From the NCBI GenBank assembly GCA_030762175.1, contig CM060837.1:7334001-7398000 (forward strand): a stretch of 64,000 nucleotides of DNA. The letters are read 5' to 3'. Below are positions 57,165-64,000 of the stretch, piece after piece. The position numbers were made by a program, and so were the translations under genes. A model generated the notes under the pieces. It made no database searches. It saw only the letters and a list, made by a program, of their open reading frames with translations, and was not told the DNA's origin. This DNA comes from Metallyticus violacea. Lineage: Eukaryota; Arthropoda; Insecta; Mantodea; Metallyticidae. The first letter of the stretch is position 1; each line of letters starts with the position of its first letter.

Positions 57165-57760
57165 TTTGAAAGTACTATGATGAAATATTGAAATTTATTG
57201 AAAATGCTAAGAAAAATACAAACTACAAAGGGTCTCCACCGATCTGGGCCAGGCCAATTTAGGTGTACCTCTTCACGATTACAGGAAATTTAATACAATA
57301 ATCAGTTACACTAACCTTTTATCTAAATTCTAAATAATTAAACAAAGTACACAATTTCCACCTTGATTGCATCAGACCCTGGTCCAGGTTCATCAGCAGC
57401 AATCTACTGGAATTTCAGGGGACTAGGCTCCGATCCAACCCAGGGGATTAGAATAAAATAATTAAATTACTCTACCTATACCATTACTTTATCAGCTAAC
57501 TACATTCTCTACAAAGTACAAATTCTTTTGTTTCTCAAACATCTACTATAATGAAATGTGAAATTTATAAAGTGCTAAGAAAAAGTTAAAAATGAAATAC
57601 AACGGTGCCTATCTTAAGGTGTGAGCGCTTGCAATTGCAGTTGTTGAAACAATAACATATTTATATTAACATATTTATCTAAATAGTTAACAAAGTACAA
57701 CATTTCCACATTGATTGCGTCAGTTTCCAGTCCTCGGTTCGTTAGCAGCAACTTTACTGC
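57165..57760. repeat. Direct duplication, ~370-bp spacing
   Basis: TACTATRATGAAATRT followed by GAAATTTATWRAAARTGCTAAGAAAAA occurs near 57174 and 57545. ACAAAGTACAMMATTTCCAC followed by CTTGATTGCATCAG or ATTGATTGCGTCAG occurs near 57343 and 57690. Two imperfect copies of the same segment; origin unknown. Confidence 0.6.
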
Positions 57761-58030
57761 TTATAAAAGTTACACTTTAGAAAGTTGGTGTTATTTCTTG
57801 AGTGCAAGGGGGGAGGGGAAGGTAAATAAAGGAGGAGGTGAAGGAGGAAGTAGGTGGGGAAGAAGAATAAGAGAAAGCAGGACTTTTGATTCATAAAGTT
57901 CAGATAACAATTTAGTGCTTCTGTTGACATTTTAGCATTGCCAACACACATTATAAATGCAACTAGAATGAATCGTGCGAAATAGCCATACGCAAAAGGA
58001 ATGTTTCAAGTGTAATACAGAGGAAATTAC

Positions 58031-58294
58031 GTTTTTACTACTGAGGCACCACAGGCGGTGACACTGATGATACATGAGATGAAATGATTATTGGGAAAGG
58101 ATTTTTTTTTAAGGAAGGAAACGTTTCAGGCCTTAGTTTAGGGTACTTCCCCGGCATTTGCCAGTTATGAGGACTGAAGAAAACTTGGAAAAAACCTCAG
58201 TCAGGGAGGACGATCCTCCCTGGAGGCGGGATTCGAACCCCAGACCTCCCGCTCACGATTCCGCAGTTTAACGACCACGGCCACCCGTGCCGGT
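58031..58294 (-). mobile_element. SINE-A copy 8 (tail-truncated)
   Basis: Minus strand: tRNA-like head complement GCACGGGTGGCCGTGGTCGT, B box GGGTTCGAATCCC, full body, ending at the CTCAGTAGTAAAAAC word without the usual GGGCGTTAAACAC terminal part. Contains a small local duplication (CCTCCCTGGAGGCGGG) next to the hinge. Confidence 0.92.
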
Positions 58295-58299
58295 AGGAG

Positions 58300-58980
58300 A
58301 TATTGTTGATAGACTCTCTACCCTTCGTTAATTTTAAAATTTTATATCTTTATTTTGCCACTTCTGTTTCGACCGAAATGTAGCTCAAGAAAGTAGTGTT
58401 TGTATTTCTTTACTTTAAACGTTAAATAGAATAACGACAGCAAAGCAGGTAGTGTCTTAACCCCCTACTCTAAATAGGGGTGCTCAGGTATTCGGAAAAC
58501 ATTGTTCAAAGCAAACAACAAACATGAGACATGGTGTAGGAATGTCAAAAACAATGCTCTCTCCTTGGCAGGAAGAAATAAAACAGGACCAGAACTTTTC
58601 CAAGTCGGAACCGAACGATAAATTCCCTCTGCCAGTTTTAATGGCCTGTGTGTGTGTTGTGTGAGAGAGAGAAAGAGAGGAAGGGATTTTCGGAAGCCAC
58701 TATCTTAACCTTGTTGCACCAGAAAGAAAACGGCTTGCGAGTTTTGTTTTCGTGCAGTCCTCTCATGACACCGTAAATCACAAACGAGATACGGGATAGA
58801 GAGATTTGGCCGTCTTCACGTGGCAAACAATTCAACACTGCTCTTCTTTATATTGAATTGTAAGCTTGTGGCCGAGTGTAATTACTAAACAAACGATAGT
58901 CGCAACTATTTAACCCTTAGCACGTGAATATAGCCACTTAAATAATACATTTTGCGTCTAAAAGTAAGATGACCTAGAAA
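58300..58980. other. Non-coding stretch, nothing recognised
   Basis: No repeat family or gene recognised; a (GT)n/(GA)n-like patch lies near 58647-58680. Confidence 0.4.
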
Positions 58981-58984
58981 GAAA

Positions 58985-59874
58985 ACGCACACCACCACTC
59001 AGCTTTCCTCGCCTTTTCTCTTTGATGGAAGCACATAGTCTGTACAGTAGACCAGCATAGTACTCCCCATCTGTGCTGTTCCTTTCCTTGAAGTCAATGA
59101 AGAATATTCCTTCACAGTGCCAAAAGATTGAGGCCATGATCTTCTTGGTTGACTGAGTGGCGGTGCTTCGCCAGGTTAACCCCACTCCATTGATTCTCTT
59201 TTGGACAAGGGATCATAGTAGAGGACCATAATTTCATCTCCTGTAACAATGGTTTGCAGAACTTCTCTCTCGTTGCCACGACAGAGCTCCAAAACTGCCT
59301 GACATCAGATGACTCGTTGCTGCTTTTGGGCTGAGGAAAGAAGTTTAGGCACCCATCTTGCACTAACCTTATTCATGTTTAAATGTTCATTGAATAATTC
59401 AATGGACTGTTGTTTTAGAAAGGCTCAACGTTGCTGCTATTTCTGTAACTTTGAGACGCCGGTTTTCCATAATTTCTGCTTCCACAAGAGCGATGTTTTA
59501 AGGAGTGAACACCTCCAAGGGCCAACCTGCACGCTCTTTGTCTTCAATGCTTTCTCGACCCATTCGAAAAAGTGTGGCCCGTTCTTTTACGGTAGAATTT
59601 GAGGGGGATGCTTCCCCATATACATCGTCCAATTGCCGTTTTATTTCATTTGGAGTAAGTTCTTCTTTTGTGAAGAACTTAATAACAGCTCGAAACTCCA
59701 TTTTGAACATGTCACAATCTTCTACACATAGCCATCTTTATGCAACTATATCTGAACAACTGAACACAGTTACAGCTGCAATTGTTTACTTAACAGATAA
59801 GATATGACACCAGAAGGATTTTGTGAGGACGATAATCCTTATCGCGAGACCGGAAACTTATGGACCTACCCTCG
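58985..59874 (-). mobile_element. Mariner family A copy 5 (3'-truncated)
   Basis: The 5' terminal repeat ends at 59874 (complement begins CGAGGGTAGGTCCATAAGTT) and is followed by TA. The minus strand gives MFKMEFRAVIKFFTKEELTP from 59710, the first helix-turn-helix, GRESIEDKERAGWPLEVFTP, the second helix region, QTIVTGDEIMVLYYD-like first catalytic block (near 59230), STKKIMASIFWHCEGIFFID and LYRLCASIKEKRRGKLSGGVR, and stops at 58985 just before the second catalytic Asp. Frameshifts at several points. Confidence 0.92.
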
Positions 59875-59879
59875 TATTA

Positions 59880-60680
59880 ACGGCTGTGAGTTTAGCAATT
59901 ATTCCAAAGTGTTTTTCTCCCTGTCTTGTCTTCCAGTTGCTCATAATGCAGCATGAGCTGAGGGTTCAGTACACACTCCACTAAAATTACAATAACGAAA
60001 TTTATTTTATTAGATATAGAGGGAGAAAAGGAAGAAAACTTTTGGGTTATTTAAAATCGCACATCTTTTTTCTAAACCCTTATGTTTCATTCCAACCCAA
60101 CACAGTAGAAATTTTCTTTTGCAAAATGCAGGTATTTTTTCCCTCTCTCTCTTCGTACGGCGCACAGTGAAAGTGCCGCCCACATAATGACTGGAACAAA
60201 GGGACATGGGGCCGAAAGAGTTTCACGCCTCGTCAATTTGTACAAGAGTTGCTGATTGAACAGCGGTTTTGTCGGCCGGTCGTTAATTGCGCAGGTTCAC
60301 ACACAAACGTACGACTTAACAAACATGGCGTCCTTCAGATTATGCGGGTAATTTTTGCTTTGTAATGTTCTCGTTTATTAGCTTTCGTAAATTTCAAATT
60401 TCCCTGAACCTCAGCTGGTGAGAGCAGTTCGTTCTTCTAATTTGTATAAAAAAATATGGAGGTCGTGCGTCTACCCCTGTTGCTCTAACCGGAAACTTTA
60501 CCTGCTTAGATAGGATGACATTTTCCAGGTTTATACTTGACAGTCAGTAGCTTACTTAGGTAAATGTGCAGCTAGCTGGAAGCCTGTCCAAGCACATTCA
60601 GTTTAATACTAGAAGGACAATCTACATTAAATACAAAAATAAAACACTACATTTGTTATAAAGTAACCGAGCTTTTTAAT
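59880..60680. other. Stretch with a promoter/first-exon-like ATG, otherwise nothing recognised
   Basis: An ATG at 60324 lies in a strong context (CAAACATGGCGTCC) and is followed by seven codons and a weak donor-like GGGTAATT. No repeat family or other coding signal. Confidence 0.25.
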
Positions 60681-60689
60681 TGTTTTACT

Positions 60690-61075
60690 GAACTTCGTCT
60701 TTCTTGAAATAATCTCCCCCACATCTTTATACTGGTTTCAGCTTCTGAAAGCAGTTCTGCTGCTCGTTTTTCGAGATTGCTGAAGACCTGCATGCGAATT
60801 TTGTTTTATCTCCTCAACTGAATCGAATCTTCGTCACCTCATCGTGGATTTCAGCTTTGGAAATAAAAGACATCCACAGATACTAATTCAGGAGAGTATG
60901 GAGGGTGGGGAAGAAAGTCGCGAACAAACGACGATGCTTGAGATGGTGCAAGATTCATGAATTGTCTCTCCACAGGCCAGGCCTCTTGCTTCCAACACTT
61001 TTTTTCCCGAGACGTCTAACGTCGTTGATAATACAAGTGATTCACAGTTGACTCTGCGGCAGAAATTCCTGATGA
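60690..61075 (-). pseudogene. Mariner-type transposase relic, family N
   Basis: Minus strand reads VHQEFLPQSQ and VNHLYYQ-like words, GLWRDNS, then SSFVRDFLPHPPYSPELVSVDVF, the third-Asp block (Asp in VDVF), FPKLKS-like FYFQS, and a C-terminal NCFQKLKPV and CGGDYFKK with frame changes. The HHDNAPAH block is deleted or very decayed. Order fits SETMAR-type mariners. Confidence 0.65.
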
Positions 61076-61119
61076 ACACCAAACACTTTGAATGTCGAGG
61101 CGGACTGTTAATATTAATT

Positions 61120-61215
61120 TTGACCTTACATGAAATTTATTTATTCATTTATTCATTTACTCTGGCAAAAGTTGAGGCCTTGGGGCCTTCTCTTCAACTC
61201 TACCAGGCGTGGGAA
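61120..61215 (+). repeat. Short palindromic repeat fragment
   Basis: TTATTTATTCATTTATTCATTTAC is followed by AGTTGAGGCCTTGGGGCCTT and CTCTTCAACT, which can fold as a hairpin. Similar hairpin words occur in the 3' parts of some insect retroelements, but the family is not identified here. Confidence 0.3.
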
Positions 61216-61484
61216 GTAAAAAGCAGTGAAATACAGAGTACAATATACATAGTTATATAAATGATATATATACTGCAAGATAATATTAAATTTTTAATAT
61301 AGTTAGAAATATAGTGTGTTAGAATTCCATTTGTTCTTTAATTATTTTCCTTGGTTTGAAGAAGGAGAAAGGAAGAGAAAAAGAAGAAAAGGAGGAGAAA
61401 GAAGAAGCGAGAGACTAACTGCTTTGAACAATTTATATATATTTTAACGAAACTAACGATTAGTATAAGTTTGAAATAAAACAA

Positions 61485-61690
61485 TAAAAACAGTTTTTGA
61501 AAATCAATAAATATGGCTATTTTTAACGGGGGTTTATTTAATATCCAATTTTTTTTCAACGACTCTGTATATACCATTTAAATAAAATAAGAACGACATA
61601 TTCTGAAAATCAACGAAATCAGATCATAAGGAGGGAGGTATACCTGAAAACAGAATTTTTATAATCTTAGAGGACTTAATTAAGGGAAAG
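61485..61690 (-). repeat. Family D dispersed repeat fragment
   Basis: Minus-oriented modules: ACAGTTTTTGAAAATCAATA, GGGGGTTTATTTAATATCC, CGACTCTGTATATACCATTT, AAATCAGATCATAAGGAGGG and TATACCTGAAAAC match the modules near 22.9-23.1 and 49.35 kb. Confidence 0.55.
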
Positions 61691-61694
61691 ATGT

Positions 61695-62120
61695 GGCATA
61701 CGGGGAGAGGGGCTGTAATTGTTAGCATTAATAATTGGGTATTCACGCCAAGCGATAAACTAGTTGATGTCATGCTAAAGAGTATGGTGGGAAGAGTCTC
61801 TGCGCATGCGCATGGACGAATAATCGGACTTGCCCTTACTAACAGCGGTTACAGTGCCGAACGGCAGCAGAAAAAACCGAATTCCAGGGAATACTGGAGC
61901 GATGTAAAAATCTAAGCGGGAATGTATTCGCGCTATCAACCCTTGGTGGTCTAAAGCGTACAATAAATGCAGGCGGAGAGAACACAGTCGTTTCAGAACA
62001 CAGAAAAACAAGCAGTCGTATACCTAAACGGAACTATGCAGTTTAAATATTAATCACATTCGGTTTTAGTTGTTATACGGCTAAGTGCAATTGGAAACGT
62101 TAAGCTAACAATTAAACACG
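61695..62120. other. Non-coding stretch, nothing recognised
   Basis: A 74-codon frame at 61691-61915 has no recognisable domain and its reverse frame is also open. Confidence 0.35.
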
Positions 62121-62122
62121 TA

Positions 62123-62124
62123 AA

Positions 62125-62179
<55 letters not shown>

Positions 62180-62180
62180 T
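62123..62180. repeat. (AAT)n-(ATT)n palindrome
   Basis: About nine AAT units run directly into about nine ATT units, making a near-perfect ~55-bp inverted repeat. Confidence 0.95.
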
Positions 62181-62184
62181 TAAG

Positions 62185-62820
62185 ATTGAAAGTAATACTT
62201 TTATTTAAATACATAATGTATATGTTTATTTTTAGTTATTATTATTTGTTTTTTATTACGTTCTCTTGCTCTAACGCTCTGAAATATCCTTCACAAATTC
62301 ACCTTACTCAGGGTCATCCGACATTTTATTTTATTTATTTTTCCACCAATGCCAGCTTATTTACTGCTAACGCCGGGCGGGACATTCATAGTGCGCGCCA
62401 TGTTATTACCTTGGAAGTGATATTATATATTTTGTACAGAAGAATGAAATGCATTAATAATGGTGCAGATGAGCTTGGAGTTCTTGGCGCCTTTGAGCTA
62501 CCCTCATATAGTGAGAAAAATATCCGCAAAAAAAAACTCTTACCCAGACAGCTTGGCCTAACCGGAAATCGAATTTTGGACCTCCGTATAAATAGCCAAA
62601 CGGTTCCTTTAGACTCGGAGGTGGTCACGGGGATAGAAAAACACCTGTTATATAAAACGGCCCATACTCCAGTTCCCCATATCAGTATTAAACATTTAAA
62701 ATAACGATCGCATACCAATAAATGCGTAAAAACGTTCTCAAGCTGACCAACAGCGTGTTAATGCAGTATGTTATATCACAGAACATTTTCTGACATTTCC
62801 TTTCCAAATATTAGCTTGTT
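62185..62820. other. Open frame without recognisable product
   Basis: The longest plus-strand frame here (62186-62704, 172 codons) starts inside A+T-rich DNA, shows no domain and overlaps an open minus-strand frame (62386-62718). Listed only so the stretch is accounted for; probably not a gene. Confidence 0.2.
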
Positions 62821-62824
62821 TAAT

Positions 62825-63075
62825 CCTTTTCTGTCGTGAGATCACAGATTAAAAGTCCAGGGAGTTTTTCGAAGATTAATGTTATTTGTTTTTCCTTACG
62901 TTCTTATCTTAAATCTTTTGAGTATTTTTCTTTACCGTTCTGGGCTGTTTTACTCTCCGATTTTCTTTCATTTTTTTCTTCTGTCTTCTCTTTTTACCTT
63001 CCTTTTTCACTCCGCTCGCTTATCCTGTAGAAAGTGTATCTCCTTTATATTTTTTTTCCTCTAGTTCTCAGCCTG
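62825..63075 (+). repeat. Pyrimidine-rich tract
   Basis: T and C dominate (TTTCTTCTGTCTTCTCTTTT and neighbours). Resembles the larger tract at 14.7-16.4 kb. Confidence 0.5.
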
Positions 63076-63079
63076 TTCC

Positions 63080-63764
63080 TTATCCTATAATTTTTCGCTT
63101 TGCCCAAGGATATCTGGATGTGCATTTCTTTGTGAAATAAACGGATTCAGAGTTTTTTTTTTTTTCTGCATTGCCAGCAACAAGAAAGAGCGTACGTATG
63201 TGTGTGTGTATGTCTAAAAAGATCGGTTGAAGGGAGTGCATTCTATTAGCATGTCTCTCTCTTATCAGTGATAATAAACGACCTTTATTCATCTCTGTTT
63301 GTGTGTGTCGCGGCTTAATTTAGCTCCGTGCAGTTGGCAGCGTCACAGAGAAACACTGTGTGTTTGTATTGATATCGTATAAAATGAGCAGGCGAGCATT
63401 TTGAGACTTTGCGGCTAAACGAGCACAACTTTGATATTCGCGATGTTCATTTGGGAATATTGCTGACTTCCTCCGCTTTGAGATTTAAAAATAGTCAACA
63501 TTAGCGATTCGCGGAAGAGAGATATCAAAACGTTGCCAGATCTCGCGCAAAAAAAAAAAAAAAAATAAAAAAAAAATAAGAGGGAGACCGAGGAAAGTTT
63601 TCTGGGCCTATTAAGGTTTTTGTTTCTTAGTCTTTTCTTTGAAAGTTGTTGATAGAAGCCAGAAAATTGCTGAAATATGACAAAGAGATCATAAAAAATA
63701 AAACAAAGCGTGTATATTAACACTCTAAAAAAATAACATTCTAATTTATTAATATGCGCTGCCA
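63080..63764. other. Non-coding stretch, nothing recognised
   Basis: Poly-A/T runs near 63155 and 63550; no gene or repeat family recognised. Confidence 0.4.
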
Positions 63765-63766
63765 GT

Positions 63767-63804
63767 TGATCATCTGATGTTAAAGAGCGTCCATAAATAA
63801 TATG
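63767..63804 (+). mobile_element. SINE-B 3' tail fragment (copy 6)
   Basis: Only the tail remains: CATCTGATGTTAAAGAGCG followed by TCCATAAATAATATG, matching the end of the full SINE-B copies. Confidence 0.7.
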
Positions 63805-64000
63805 AATGCATTTATTACAGTGGCAACAAAACAGACGCGCGGGTCCAACGTGCTTTTATGATATACTCGTATGTTTGATTTAGCATTAGATATTACATTA
63901 GATGTACACAATAAGTATAAAACATATATTCAACAATTAAAACAAATAAATAAAAATGACATTTTAATAAAGTTAAAAATACTAGAATAATAATATTTAA

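Noticed and set aside
62186..62704. 172-codon open frame, one of the longest in the window
   Set aside because: Begins in A+T-rich DNA next to a microsatellite, has no domain pattern, and the opposite strand is open over much of the same stretch.

Overview
The window looks like intergenic or intronic DNA from a large, A+T-rich, repeat-laden animal genome, most likely an arthropod. The grounds are dense Tc1/mariner transposon relics, two families of tRNA-derived SINEs with target-site duplications, many (ATT)n, (AT)n and (GT)n microsatellites, and no long host reading frames, operons or bacterial signals. The species cannot be fixed from the sequence alone. I found no convincing complete host protein-coding gene, rRNA, functional tRNA or CRISPR array.

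The main content is a graveyard of DNA transposons. I separate roughly ten mariner-like lineages by their protein and DNA similarity. Family A has five copies (20.3, 29.5, 34.7, 43.7 and 59.0 kb) with recognisable D,D34D transposase and inverted termini beginning CGAGGGTAGG. Family B has four copies (22.1, 41.9, 47.4 and 50.4 kb) with termini near CAGAGGGTGCC and TA targets; all four share the same large internal deletion. Families E (18.5, 24.6 kb), F (32.3, 54.2 kb), JK (13.8, 27.2 kb) and O (5.0, 39.2 kb) occur as pairs. Single relics lie near 3.1, 12.1, 31.7, 38.1 and 60.7 kb.

Two SINE families are scattered among and inside these. SINE-A has a class II (Ser/Leu-like) tRNA head and eight copies; SINE-B has another tRNA-like head and five long copies plus one fragment. 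Several SINEs sit inside mariner relics, and in some cases a paralogous relic elsewhere in the window shows the unoccupied site, which gives a relative order of events.

Other structure: a ~94-bp tandem array (2.3-3.0 kb); a 202-bp higher-order array built from CACGTGAGCTCA-like words (52.5-53.0 kb); a 1.7-kb pyrimidine-rich tract (14.7-16.4 kb); an unclassified dispersed repeat with ~140-bp modules, inverted on itself at 48.6-49.5 kb (family D); and another unclassified repeat in three copies (family G). Possible traces of host genes are a 35-nt exon-like segment with good splice signals at 28242-28276 (+), a CRE/ETS promoter-like palindrome near 41.21-41.26 kb, and an AACATGGCG start context at 60324. 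All are unproven. No genes in the window can be shown to work together; its biology is that of layered mobile-element insertions.
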